NCBI RefSeq assembly: GCF_963674565.1
Contig: NZ_OY771430.1
Coordinates: 992,001 to 1,056,000 of the forward strand
Length of the DNA stretch: 64,000 nt
Direction of reading: 5' to 3'
Source of the DNA: an uncultured Carboxylicivirga sp.
Lineage (GTDB): Bacteria; Bacteroidota; Bacteroidia; Bacteroidales; Marinilabiliaceae
Shown here: piece after piece, positions 35,900 through 45,231 of the stretch
Layout: every line of letters begins with the position of its first letter
How positions within the stretch are numbered: the first letter of the stretch is position 1
Translations under genes and position numbers: made by a program
The notes under the pieces: generated by a model
What the model saw: only the letters and a program-made list of their open reading frames with translations
The model's database searches: none
Told to the model about the DNA's origin: nothing

Positions 35900-38800
35900 T
35901 TATTTCCACTTATATTGCATTTGTTTATATTGTCCTGGCGACATATTAAATTCTTTTTTAAAGCTTTTAATGAAATATGAGCTGCTGTTAAATCCAACCT
36001 GATATGCAATTTCGGCAATCTGTAAATCTGTTGAAATAAGTTTTATGGCTCCTTCTTTCAAGCGAATGGTTCTGATGAAATCTGATGTTGATTTACCAGT
36101 TAAAGCCTTTAGTTTTCGATGAAGATTGCTACGACTCATATTCAATTCATTACCAAGTTCAATAACTCCAAATGTTTCGTCAGCCATATTTGCCTTTACA
36201 ATTTCAAGTGCTTTTGTAACAAATTTTTCATCAATACCACTTGACGTTACTTCGGAAGGTACAATGATAGAATTACCGGTAAATAATTCTTTTAGTTTTT
36301 CCCGACTATGCAGCAGGTTCTCAATGTAAGCAATTAGTAAATCAGGATTGAAGGGTTTAGGCAAATAAGCATCAGCTCCAATAGATATACCTTCGATTCT
36401 GTTTTCAACTGAACTTTTGGCCGAAAGCATAATAACCGGTATGTGGCTGGTTTGGATATCATTTTTAACTAATTGGCATAATTCAATTCCATTCAACTTA
36501 GGCATCATCACGTCGGTAATTATTAAATCTACTGAACGGTTAAGAATTGATTTATGCGCCTGTTCTCCATCATAAGCCTTAATAATATTGTAATGATTGC
36601 GAAGAATGCTGTTTAAATAATTAATCACCTCTCCATTATCATCGATTATTATTAATGTATATTTATGTTTTACCTCTTTATAGGGTTCAGAATTGGGTGT
36701 TGGGTTGACTATGGCAAGAGGCACTTCAAAGTGTTTTTGATTGTTTTGTGATTCTTTTTCTCTTTTGTCTATTAGAAAGGGAATTGAAGCGGTAAAAGTG
36801 GTTCCAATTCCTTTTTCTGACTTCACATTTAGAGTGCCACCATGTAACTTTACCAAAGATTTGGCTAAAGGTAGACCGATGCCGGTACCAGGTTTATGTT
36901 TGTGTATACCTTGATTAAATTGTTTGTATTGTTCGAAGACTTTATCAGGATTATCGGCTTGTATACCTGGTCCATCATCAATAACTTCTATAAGCAAGCA
37001 ATTACTATCCACTTTGCCATCACATTTTTCAACACTTATAGACAGAATTACCTCTCCATTTTCTTTACCATATTTAAAAGCATTTGATAGGAGGTTGTAT
37101 ATTACTTTTTCAATAACATCTTCATCAAATTGAATAACAAGATTTTCGATATCTGTTTTGATTTTGAAGTCTATTTTCTGTTCACTAGCCATGTATGAAA
37201 AAGCTTGAGCTGAATCTTTTATAAACGAAATAATATCTCCTGTTGTAACATTTAATTCCATTGAGCCGGTTTCAACTTTTCTGAAATCCATCACCTGGTT
37301 TATTAAACGTAAAAGAAGGTTGGTGTTTTTATGCATAATCACAAAGAGCTCCTTGTCATCGTTATCCAGGGTCAGTCTCTTTCGAAGGGCTTCCAAAGGG
37401 CCAGCAATTAAGGTTAATGGCGTACGGAATTCATGAGAGATGTTGGTGAAAAATTGAAGACGCATCTGGTTGAGCTCCTTAATGCGCTGACTTTCCATAG
37501 ATTCAAATTGAAGTTTTCTTTTTAAATCAATCCAAAGAATAGAATAACGAATATAGGCATAAATGATAATGCCCAGAGTAAGAAAATAGGCAAGAAAGGC
37601 ATACCATCTTTTCCACCATGGTGCTAATACTTTAATGTGAAGTATCGTTTCTGAATGACTCCAGATACCATCATTATTGGCTGCTTTAACCCTGAAAGTG
37701 TAATTACCTGGTTTCAAATTATTGTATTTGGCAATACGGTTTGTAGAATTTTCACTCCAGCTTTCAGAAGAGTTTTCTAACAGGTAGCTATAGGTGTTTT
37801 TTTCTGAATAGTAGTTGATGGCCACGAATTCAATTCCAAAATTATTTTGTTTGTGATTTAGTACCAATTCTTTAGTATCAGCAATGTTTTTAGTCAACGG
37901 ACTATTAGCACTACCTACTTTTACGGGTACATTATTAATCAGTAGGTTGGTCAACTGAACATTAGGAACATAAGCATTTTCTTTTGTAATGTTAGGATTG
38001 AAATAATTTAAACCTTTAACACTTCCAGCAAATATCAGATCAGAATCGGTTATCATCAAAGTGTTGAAAGCACTGCCAATCAATCCATCCCGATTATCAA
38101 AATTCTGGAAACGTCCTGTTTTTATATCGTATTTTGATATTCCTCCCTGGGTGGCAATCCATATCCGATTGTTGTTATCTTGTTTGATATCATAAACCTG
38201 TTCTTGTGCCAATCCATCTTTTATGCCTAGTTCATTAAAAGTGCCATTGGGGGGATCGATAATAATGACTCCACCGCCGTTTGTGCCAAGCCACATGTTG
38301 CCATCACGACTCTCATTAATGGTTAATATTGCATTCTTGCCAACGCCACTATTGTTGATCTCATCAAATAGCCAGCGCTTATATTGTTTGGTTTGATAGT
38401 ACCATACATATACTCCATTACTGGTCCCAATCCATAAATTGTTTTTAGAGTCAACTTTTAAGCTTAGTATATAATCATTTAAGACATAGCCTAAAGCGGG
38501 AAATATTTCTTTTAAAGGTTTGAACTCTTTTGATTGAATATCAAAATTAAAAAGACCATTCCCAAGTGTACCTACCCAAAGCTGGTTAGCTTCCTGTTGG
38601 CCGATTGACCATACCGATAAATAAAGTTCTTCATTTTTAGTAGGTTCAATTGGATTGTATGAGTTAAAATTACCGTTTGAAGGGTTGAATAAAGCTAATC
38701 CACCACCATAAGTACCCAACCAGATGTTACCTTTTATATCTTCAAACAATCGTTTAATAACATTACTTTTCAGGTTTGAGCTTAGTTGAGTATACCTCTT

Positions 38801-39985
38801 AAATTTTCCACTATTTATTTCAAAAAGGTTTAGACCTCCACCATCAGTTCCAATCCATATTCTATCCTTATTGTCCTGCAGCAGCGATATCACAGCATCT
38901 TCACTCAGGCTGGAAGGATTATTCGGTTCATTGGTAAAATAGGTAAAGCGGTTTCGGTCCAGGTTCAACAATCTGATTCCTTTACCTATGGTTCCTATCC
39001 AATATAAACCATTTCCATCAACATATACTGTATAAACGGCTTTGGTATCGAGTCCCCTGAATGCTTTTGCCAGTTCAGTGTTATAGGTGACCTGATCATT
39101 TGTTTGATCAATCACATAAATACAATCACCATCAATTGAAGCTAATATTTTGCCATCTTGTGATAATGATAAGGACATGATAATGTTGATGTTGTCATTA
39201 CCACCTTTATTTAAATTTAGCTTTATAAATTGATGATTTTCCTTACTGAATTTATATAATCCCATGTTATTGGTGGCAATCCAGATAAAACCCAATCCAT
39301 CATCAAGTAAACTGTTTATTTGCATGTTCTCAAAGGAGAAGTGTTTAAATTTCTCTGAGTCTTTATTGTATAAACTTAATCCATTTCCGTAGGTCCCCAT
39401 CCATAATTCATCATCACTGCCATTACATAAAGCAGATATATAATTGATGTAGTTATATTGTGAATGATTTTGTTGAAAGGCTTCAAAAGTATTAGTCTCT
39501 TTATTATAAGAGTTTAACCCACCACCCATTGTTCCAATCCATAATCTGTTTTGATCGTCCATCAATAGGGCACCAATTTGGTTATTTGTGATAGATTTGC
39601 CTTGGAGTGTATCTACATAAAATGTACTGATTTGTTCAGTGTCGTGATGAAATCTGTTTAAGCCGAATTTAGTACCAATCCATATATCTCCTTCATCGTC
39701 TTCTGCAAGCGAAGTAATAAAGTTGTCTGATATTGTGTTTGATTCATCGTGTTTATGATAGAAAGTGTTTATTTCATATCCATCGTACCTGTTTAATCCA
39801 TAATAACTTCCAAACCAAATGTAACCCCTGCTGTCCTGAAGTATGGAATTAACCGAATTATTGCTTAGCCCATCATCAGTATCCAGACTTTCAAAGCGAT
39901 ACTGTGAAAATTGTGAATAGGCAGATACAGAAAGTATTGACACTAAAAGAAAGGTGATAAAGAACCTTCGATTTAATTCATTCAT
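35900..39985 (-). CDS. Hybrid two-component system regulator (propeller sensor, kinase, receiver, AraC DNA-binding domain)
   Basis: 1361 residues. Order: signal peptide (about 1-24), two seven-bladed propellers made of W-I-G-T repeats (to about 690), Y_Y_Y domain (about 710-780), membrane segment (794-812), HisKA with H851 (ISHEFRTP), HATPase (GTGIGLPLAKSL), receiver with D1158 (IITDVMMPK), AraC helix-turn-helix (about 1260-1361, IAYQVGFNSSSYFIKSFKKEF). Such proteins sense degradation products in the periplasm and activate carbohydrate genes, usually beside susC/susD loci. Here the neighbours are lipid genes and a reductase, so its regulon is unclear. Complete, with no frameshift. Confidence 0.95.
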   Translation of the reverse strand: MNELNRRFFITFLLVSILSVSAYSQFSQYRFESLDTDDGLSNNSVNSILQDSRGYIWFGSYYGLNRYDGYEINTFYHKHDESNTISDNFITSLAEDDEGDIWIGTKFGLNRFHHDTEQISTFYVDTLQGKSITNNQIGALLMDDQNRLWIGTMGGGLNSYNKETNTFEAFQQNHSQYNYINYISALCNGSDDELWMGTYGNGLSLYNKDSEKFKHFSFENMQINSLLDDGLGFIWIATNNMGLYKFSKENHQFIKLNLNKGGNDNINIIMSLSLSQDGKILASIDGDCIYVIDQTNDQVTYNTELAKAFRGLDTKAVYTVYVDGNGLYWIGTIGKGIRLLNLDRNRFTYFTNEPNNPSSLSEDAVISLLQDNKDRIWIGTDGGGLNLFEINSGKFKRYTQLSSNLKSNVIKRLFEDIKGNIWLGTYGGGLALFNPSNGNFNSYNPIEPTKNEELYLSVWSIGQQEANQLWVGTLGNGLFNFDIQSKEFKPLKEIFPALGYVLNDYILSLKVDSKNNLWIGTSNGVYVWYYQTKQYKRWLFDEINNSGVGKNAILTINESRDGNMWLGTNGGGVIIIDPPNGTFNELGIKDGLAQEQVYDIKQDNNNRIWIATQGGISKYDIKTGRFQNFDNRDGLIGSAFNTLMITDSDLIFAGSVKGLNYFNPNITKENAYVPNVQLTNLLINNVPVKVGSANSPLTKNIADTKELVLNHKQNNFGIEFVAINYYSEKNTYSYLLENSSESWSENSTNRIAKYNNLKPGNYTFRVKAANNDGIWSHSETILHIKVLAPWWKRWYAFLAYFLTLGIIIYAYIRYSILWIDLKRKLQFESMESQRIKELNQMRLQFFTNISHEFRTPLTLIAGPLEALRKRLTLDNDDKELFVIMHKNTNLLLRLINQVMDFRKVETGSMELNVTTGDIISFIKDSAQAFSYMASEQKIDFKIKTDIENLVIQFDEDVIEKVIYNLLSNAFKYGKENGEVILSISVEKCDGKVDSNCLLIEVIDDGPGIQADNPDKVFEQYKQFNQGIHKHKPGTGIGLPLAKSLVKLHGGTLNVKSEKGIGTTFTASIPFLIDKREKESQNNQKHFEVPLAIVNPTPNSEPYKEVKHKYTLIIIDDNGEVINYLNSILRNHYNIIKAYDGEQAHKSILNRSVDLIITDVMMPKLNGIELCQLVKNDIQTSHIPVIMLSAKSSVENRIEGISIGADAYLPKPFNPDLLIAYIENLLHSREKLKELFTGNSIIVPSEVTSSGIDEKFVTKALEIVKANMADETFGVIELGNELNMSRSNLHRKLKALTGKSTSDFIRTIRLKEGAIKLISTDLQIAEIAYQVGFNSSSYFIKSFKKEFNMSPGQYKQMQYKWK

Positions 39986-40125
39986 AGATGGTTTGGAAAT
40001 ATTATTTGGGTTAAACGTGAATAAAAGTAGCTAAAATAAATGCATTACAAAATGAAATCTTGTTTTTCCTTATGAAAGTCTTTCAATAACTTTTTTTACT
40101 CATTAATACTGTTCATAAAATAGTT

Positions 40126-40149
40126 AAGGATAAAATTATCCTTTTTTAA
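40126..40149. promoter_or_regulatory. Perfect palindrome with T-tract in the divergent region before the hybrid regulator
   Basis: AAGGATAA (40126-40133) and TTATCCTT (40136-40143) separated by AA, followed by TTTT. It looks like a small terminator but sits between two divergent genes, where an operator is more logical. Confidence 0.45.
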
Positions 40150-40274
40150 CGAACTTTTCTTTGCCTAATTAAGTAAAAAAGTACCAATTTTGCATTCTCT
40201 TAATTTAAACCAAATTGTTCTGAACCTGTTTAAAGCAGTAACCTTATTTAATTAATTAGAAAAGTATAGATAAA

Positions 40275-40955
40275 ATGAGTCATAAAGTTCCTGTGGCCAA
40301 TAAGATTAAAACCGATTTACACGAAATTTTAGAAGTTCGTAATTTAACAGATTCAACTTTTGTTATGCGTTTTGAACGCAAGGGGCTGGAGTTTGAAGCT
40401 GGTCAGCATATATGTGTTGGACCGCCAAATGGAATTCATACCCGGGAATATTCGATATACAGTGCCGAAAATGATGATTATATTGAGATACTGGTGAAGG
40501 AAGTTGAAAACGGATTGGTTTCGCCAAGCCTGAAGAAGCTTCAGAAAGGTGGCTTTGTTGTGGTAGAAGAACCTGTAGGTTATTTTACCATTAATAACAA
40601 ACTACCAAAAAATCAGAAATACGTATTTATTGCCAGTGGTACAGGAATTTCACCTTTTCATAGTTTTGTCTTATCAAAACCTGAGATTGATTATACTTTG
40701 TTGCATGGTGTAAAATATGGGTCGGAAGGATATGAGTCAGAAACATACGACAAAAAGCGTTATGTGAAGTGTACATCGCGTGAGGGAACAGGTAATTATT
40801 ATGGAAGGGTTACTGATTACCTGAAAGAAAACAAATTCGGTAAGGATGTTCAGTATTTCTTGTGTGGGAATTGCAATATGATACATGATGTGTATGATAT
40901 ATTGGAAGAGCAGGGGGTAAGTACCGATAACATTCACGCAGAAGTTTATTTTTAA
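40275..40955 (+). CDS. Ferredoxin-NADP-reductase-like FAD/NAD(P)-binding oxidoreductase
   Basis: 226 residues. The FAD-binding motif REYSIYSAE lies near residue 56, the NAD(P)-binding motif IASGTGISPFHSF near 119, and FLCGNCNMIHDVYDIL near the C-terminus. It belongs to the ferredoxin/flavodoxin reductase superfamily and would move electrons between NAD(P)H and a small carrier. The two iron-sulfur methylthiotransferase genes that follow need reduced electron carriers, so a supporting role is possible but unproven. Confidence 0.85.
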   Translation: MSHKVPVANKIKTDLHEILEVRNLTDSTFVMRFERKGLEFEAGQHICVGPPNGIHTREYSIYSAENDDYIEILVKEVENGLVSPSLKKLQKGGFVVVEEPVGYFTINNKLPKNQKYVFIASGTGISPFHSFVLSKPEIDYTLLHGVKYGSEGYESETYDKKRYVKCTSREGTGNYYGRVTDYLKENKFGKDVQYFLCGNCNMIHDVYDILEEQGVSTDNIHAEVYF

Positions 40956-40963
40956 CGAATTAA

Positions 40964-40998
40964 AGCTAGTAACCAGCAGCTAACAGCTAGAAGCTAAT
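40964..40998. repeat. AGCTA-rich spacer before miaB
   Basis: The 43-base gap holds AGCTAGTAACC, AGCAGCTAACAGCTAG and AGAAGCTAAT: four AGCTA words within 35 bases. It resembles spacers at 9624-9652 and 49797-49822. Confidence 0.35.
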
Positions 40999-42348
40999 AT
41001 GATGAAATACCATTTAGTGACATTGGGATGTCAGATGAATATGTCTGACAGTGAGCGAGTAAGGAATGTGCTGGAAGGCATGGGTTATCAATGGGTAGAA
41101 AACGAAGAACATGCTAATATTATTGGTATTCTTGCTTGTTCAGTTCGACAGAAAGCCATTGACAAGGTGTATTCTAAAATAGCACTTTGGAATAAACGCA
41201 AGCAATCGCAGAACCTGATAACATTTATTAGTGGATGTATTTTACCTGCTGATGAAGAGAAGTTTCTGAAGCTTTTTGATATAGTATTTGCCATGCGCGA
41301 GCTTCCTAAGTTTCCTCAAATGTTATCGCAATATGGTATAACCACACCTGCCGGACTCGAAAAAGAAAATCTGAATCCAAAAGAAGAAATTAACTTTTTC
41401 TGGAAGGTGAAACCAAAGTATAACAGTTCTTTCGAGGCTTTTATTCCAATTCAGAATGGTTGTGATAAGTTCTGCTCGTTTTGTGCGGTTCCTTATACTC
41501 GTGGCAGAGAAGTAAGTCGTCCTTCTGAGGAAATTATCAATGAAGTTAAAAGTCTTGTTGAGAAAGGATATAAGTCGATTACTTTGTTAGGACAAAATGT
41601 AAACTCATATGGGCTGGATAAAAAAGGTGCAGAAATCAATTTTGCAAAGTTACTTGAAGAGATAGGGAAGATTGGTGAATCAACTCAGCATCGTTTTTGG
41701 GTATATTTTACCTCTCCGCATCCGCGTGATATGGGACGTGAAGTGATTGAAGTAATTGCTAAATACAAATGCTTAGGTAAACAAATTCATCTTCCTATTC
41801 AATCGGGTGATGATAAGGTGTTGATTAAGATGAACCGTAAACATTCGGTTAAAAAGTATCGTGAATCGATAGAAGCTATTCGTGAACTGATACCACAGGC
41901 AACCTTGTTTACCGATATTATTGTTGGTTTTTCAGGTGAAACGGAAGAGCAGTTTCAGAATACACGCAAGGCCATGCGAGAGTTTGAATACAATATGGCT
42001 TACATTGCCATGTATTCGAAACGTCCGGGAGCGGCATCATATAGCTGGCCTGATGATGTGGAACAGGTTATAAAGAAGGAAAGATTGGCACTTTTAACAG
42101 AAGATCTGGCTGAAGTTTCTGGTAAATACAATCGAAATATGGTGGATAAGGAATTTATCATTCTGGTTCGCGATACTGATCGTAAGAGTGGCTACTTAAG
42201 TGGTCAGACCGAAGGTAAGATTACCGTTCGTTTTGCATCAGAAGACAAGACCTTGATTGGTCAGTTTGTGAAAGTGAAAATAACATCGGCAACGAATTTT
42301 TCAGTGGAAGGCGAGTTGGTTGAAGTAGAAAGTTTGCAGGAAGTATAA
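40999..42348 (+). CDS. miaB: MiaB-type tRNA 2-methylthio-N6-isopentenyladenosine synthase
   Basis: 449 residues. The N-terminal cluster domain starts with TLGCQMNMSDSE (C11), with further cysteines in ILACSVRQ and SGCIL. The radical-SAM motif is C155-x3-C159-x2-C162 (NGCDKFCSFCAVPYTRG), followed by a C-terminal TRAM domain. It adds a methylthio group to i6A37 of tRNAs. The third N-terminal Cys is in GCIL rather than the common GCMA, a mild variation. It runs with mtaB one base downstream. Confidence 0.88.
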   Translation: MMKYHLVTLGCQMNMSDSERVRNVLEGMGYQWVENEEHANIIGILACSVRQKAIDKVYSKIALWNKRKQSQNLITFISGCILPADEEKFLKLFDIVFAMRELPKFPQMLSQYGITTPAGLEKENLNPKEEINFFWKVKPKYNSSFEAFIPIQNGCDKFCSFCAVPYTRGREVSRPSEEIINEVKSLVEKGYKSITLLGQNVNSYGLDKKGAEINFAKLLEEIGKIGESTQHRFWVYFTSPHPRDMGREVIEVIAKYKCLGKQIHLPIQSGDDKVLIKMNRKHSVKKYRESIEAIRELIPQATLFTDIIVGFSGETEEQFQNTRKAMREFEYNMAYIAMYSKRPGAASYSWPDDVEQVIKKERLALLTEDLAEVSGKYNRNMVDKEFIILVRDTDRKSGYLSGQTEGKITVRFASEDKTLIGQFVKVKITSATNFSVEGELVEVESLQEV

Positions 42349-42349
42349 A

Positions 42350-43654
42350 ATGTTTCAGTTAGCTAAGAAAAGGGTAGGTTTTAAAACACTGGGCTGTCGG
42401 TTAAATCAATTCGAAACCGATGCCATGGCTTCTAAGTTTGTGGCGATGGGTTACGATGTGGTAGAAGACAGTAAAGATACAGATGTGTTTGTTGTGAATA
42501 CATGTACAGTTACCAATCAGAGTGATCAGAAATCGAGGTATGCAGTTAATCATGCGTTGAAGAATGGTCATAACGGAATGTTGATTATTACCGGCTGTAT
42601 GGCCAATCATCATAAAGAGGCTTTGGAAGAACAGTATCCCAATGCCTATGTGGTGGATAACGAAAACAAAAGTGCTATTCCGCAATTGGTGCAGGCTCAT
42701 TTTAATAAAGAGATTGTTCCTGCAAATACAACACAAGGTGGCGTTTTTAACTATGCGCCAGCATCTGAGACATTTCATACGCGCAGTATGATTAAGATTC
42801 AGGATGGGTGTGATAACTTTTGTACTTTCTGTATTATTCCCAAAGTACGAGGAAGGGCTACAAGTCGGCCTGTTGAGGATATTCTGAAGAATATTACAGA
42901 AGTTGTTGGTTTTGGCTATAAAGAAGTTGTGATAACCGGTGTGAATATTAGCCGTTATGAGCACGAAGGAGTCAAATTTTCTGGACTTCTGGCAAAAATA
43001 CTGGACTTACCTTTGGATTTCAGGGTGCGTATTTCATCCATTGAACCTGATGGTTTCGACGAAGAGTTTTTTACTTTATTGACACATCCTAAAATGACGC
43101 CTCATTTGCATTTGTGTTTACAAAGTGCTTCTGAATCGGTTTTGTTGCAGATGCGAAGAATGTACACCTATCGTTCGTACAAACAGATCGTTCAGCGCCT
43201 GAGAGAAATAGATCCGAAATTTAATATTACAACAGATATTATTGTTGGCTTTCCAGGTGAGTCTGAAGAGGATTTTCGGGCTTCAATAGATTCGGTTGAT
43301 CAGATCGGATTTGGTCATGTGCATACTTTTAAATACTCAAAAAGGGATAATACCCGTGCAGCCCGAATGACCAATGTGATTCCAGAAAAAGTTAAGTCGG
43401 ATAGGAGTGAACAACTACGACATAAGACTGCGGAGGCCAAAAGAAATTACCGCCAACAGTTTATTGGATCGGAACAGACCGTGTTGGTTGAAAAGATTGA
43501 TAAAAGAGGCTTTGCTCATGGTTATGGTGAATATTATGTTCCGGTTCAGTTTAAAGCCAATGAGGTCAAGAAGAACGGTTTGTACAAAGTGAAGCTAACA
43601 GGTTTAACAGATTCGAAGGAAGAGCCTGTTTTGATTGGGCAATTGATCGATTAG
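42350..43654 (+). CDS. mtaB: MtaB-type tRNA N6-threonylcarbamoyladenosine methylthiotransferase
   Basis: 434 residues. N-terminal motif TLGCRLNQFETDAM is characteristic of MtaB; the radical-SAM cluster is C154-x3-C158-x2-C161 (DGCDNFCTFCIIPKVRG). It converts t6A37 to ms2t6A37 in tRNA. It follows miaB after one base, so two tRNA-37 thiomethylases of different specificity are coexpressed. C-terminal TRAM-like part present. Confidence 0.92.
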   Translation: MFQLAKKRVGFKTLGCRLNQFETDAMASKFVAMGYDVVEDSKDTDVFVVNTCTVTNQSDQKSRYAVNHALKNGHNGMLIITGCMANHHKEALEEQYPNAYVVDNENKSAIPQLVQAHFNKEIVPANTTQGGVFNYAPASETFHTRSMIKIQDGCDNFCTFCIIPKVRGRATSRPVEDILKNITEVVGFGYKEVVITGVNISRYEHEGVKFSGLLAKILDLPLDFRVRISSIEPDGFDEEFFTLLTHPKMTPHLHLCLQSASESVLLQMRRMYTYRSYKQIVQRLREIDPKFNITTDIIVGFPGESEEDFRASIDSVDQIGFGHVHTFKYSKRDNTRAARMTNVIPEKVKSDRSEQLRHKTAEAKRNYRQQFIGSEQTVLVEKIDKRGFAHGYGEYYVPVQFKANEVKKNGLYKVKLTGLTDSKEEPVLIGQLID

Positions 43655-43699
43655 ACGATTGTCCAATGTGACGATTAATCGATGGATAAAAAGATTTAT

Positions 43700-43740
43700 T
43701 AACCGTTCTCTCCTTTGAGCATGCTATTAAAGAACGGTTA
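43700..43740. terminator. Hairpin between converging mtaB and Nudix-fusion genes
   Basis: Stem TAACCGTTCT (43700-43709) / AGAACGGTTA (43731-43740), perfect 10 bp with a long 21-base loop. The T-tracts are weak, so terminator strength is uncertain. Confidence 0.55.
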
Positions 43741-43748
43741 CTTATAAA

Positions 43749-44804
43749 TTATTTAGCTAAATAAGCTTTATATTCATGCTCGAAGTTAGGTGTAAAGACG
43801 CCTTTACCCATATTTTCATTAATCTCGTCCATTGACCAAAAACGTAATTCATCTACTTCGGTTTCGGCTTTTTTAAACGGACCTTTATGATTGGTTTTGA
43901 AAAGAAATACCAACTCATGTTCTATTTCGCTTTCCCATAGATAAGGCTTTAGTCCTTCTGCTTTGAATTGCTGCAAACCAATTTCTTCAAAAGTCTCTTT
44001 TTGCAGAGCCTGTTCAATATTTTCGCCTGCACTTACATGACCGCCAACTGCTGTATCCCATTTGCCTGGCTGAACCAGCTTATTCATAGGTCGCTTCTGT
44101 AGTAGTAGTTTTCCTTTATCAAAAACATGCAAATGAACCACCGGGTGTAATAGTTTTGATCCATTATGCACCACTGATCGGGGAGCTGAACCCAATACCT
44201 GGCCTTTTTCATTCACCAAAGGCAACCATTCTTCTTTTTGAAGCTTTGGAGCTTGTTTCTTTTTCGTGTACCATTCAAAAGCAAAGAAAATACCCATCAC
44301 AACAAACATTCCTGCACCATTTATAAAACTCCATACCTTTTTTATCTCAACAAAAGAAGAAGCAATGGCAGCTATTGAATAAACAAGCATCACCCAGAAG
44401 ATACGTTTCATGCTTTGCTGCATTTCCCATACCTGGTAAGGATTCATTTGAATCTGCTTCATATAACGCTGACTCATCTGAAGCAAAATATTGTGCTTCG
44501 AAAAAGAGGAAAAACCAATCATCCCAGTCATTAACAAACTGATGATTCCGGGTTTCAATTTAAAAAATATCTCGTTATCCAAAGCGATAGAAACCGCCCC
44601 GAGTGCAACAAGTAACCCAACATCAAGTATTACAAACCGGTCTATTTTTCGCTCTTTGATATAGCTGTATGCCAACTCGATTATTCCAACAGCAATGGCT
44701 ACAAATAAACCATAGAGAGTTCCCCATATTTCATCAACAACAATAAAAATGATGATGGGTAAAAAGCCTGGCAGGAGTCGTTTGATGAGGTCGAGTCTGT
44801 TCAT
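43749..44804 (-). CDS. Septation-protein-like membrane domain fused to a Nudix hydrolase
   Basis: 351 residues. About 1-185 contain five or six membrane segments with a layout like IspZ/YciB inner-membrane proteins. A short basic linker (YTKKKQAPK) leads to a Nudix domain (about 190-345) with LPLVNEKGQVLGSAPR and the Nudix box GGHVSAGENIEQAL-KETFEEIGL near 256-278, where lysine replaces the usual arginine of the RE pair. The Nudix part resembles the YfcD/IPP-isomerase-like branch. The substrate is unknown. The frame is continuous across the junction. Confidence 0.75.
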   Translation of the reverse strand: MNRLDLIKRLLPGFLPIIIFIVVDEIWGTLYGLFVAIAVGIIELAYSYIKERKIDRFVILDVGLLVALGAVSIALDNEIFFKLKPGIISLLMTGMIGFSSFSKHNILLQMSQRYMKQIQMNPYQVWEMQQSMKRIFWVMLVYSIAAIASSFVEIKKVWSFINGAGMFVVMGIFFAFEWYTKKKQAPKLQKEEWLPLVNEKGQVLGSAPRSVVHNGSKLLHPVVHLHVFDKGKLLLQKRPMNKLVQPGKWDTAVGGHVSAGENIEQALQKETFEEIGLQQFKAEGLKPYLWESEIEHELVFLFKTNHKGPFKKAETEVDELRFWSMDEINENMGKGVFTPNFEHEYKAYLAK

Positions 44805-44846
44805 ATTTTATTGTTTGTTGCGAAGATAGTTGTTTGTTATAGATTT

Positions 44847-44870
44847 TCTATCAATCTATCAATCTATCAA
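44847..44870. repeat. Three tandem 8-bp units
   Basis: TCTATCAA repeated three times without error, just upstream of the Nudix-fusion start and next to the degenerate array. Confidence 0.8.
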
Positions 44871-44889
44871 TTTGGCTGCTATTACCCTC

Positions 44890-45144
44890 TGCTTCCAAAA
44901 TTTTTGGGGTGCTACCTAACATTTATCCCTTGCTACCTTGCTTTTTTGTGGTGATACCATATTGTTTGTCATAGTTTTGGTGCTTTTAATCGCTGTTACC
45001 TCACTTCTAACGGGTGCTACACTGTTTTTAGTTATTGCCAAACAACTTTAGAACATTACTTCCAGAGTTTTGATTCTTTGCTACTTCGGTTGGACGTCAT
45101 TACTACTGTAGATTGTTCCATTGCTACACTAGGTTATACTTTGC
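44890..45144. repeat. Degenerate tandem array of about 21-bp units starting TGCTAC
   Basis: TGCTAC-like words recur in near-constant 21-base phase: TGCTTC at 44890, TGCTAC at 44910 and 44931, TGATAC 44952, TGTTAC 44994, TGCTAC 45015, TGCCAA 45036, TGCTAC 45079 and 45122, with degenerate units near 44973, 45057 and 45100. A T-rich stretch follows in most units at positions 11-16. About 12 copies are recognisable. The 21-base period equals seven codons and two DNA turns. Confidence 0.6.
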
Positions 45145-45231
45145 AATAATGGTTATTGATTATAAGTGTTGATAATATTAATATATTGTTTATTTTAGAA
45201 TTGCAATGTTTGGCTACTTATCAACTAACTT

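Larger units (their letters stand above)
44805..45231. other. Intergenic region between the Nudix fusion and the DUF2157 gene
   Basis: 427 bases with no supported gene. It contains the three TCTATCAA units, the 21-bp array, and about 85 bases of AT-rich sequence before the DUF2157 start that presumably hold its promoter, although I see no exact consensus. Confidence 0.6.

Noticed and set aside
42401..42964. 187-codon minus-strand open frame inside mtaB
   Set aside because: Lies fully antisense to a well-conserved gene, has no family features and an odd composition; a shadow frame.
44890..45144. CRISPR array or replication-origin iterons
   Set aside because: Units are contiguous and degenerate with no spacers; no rep or dnaA gene and no DnaA-box cluster seen nearby.
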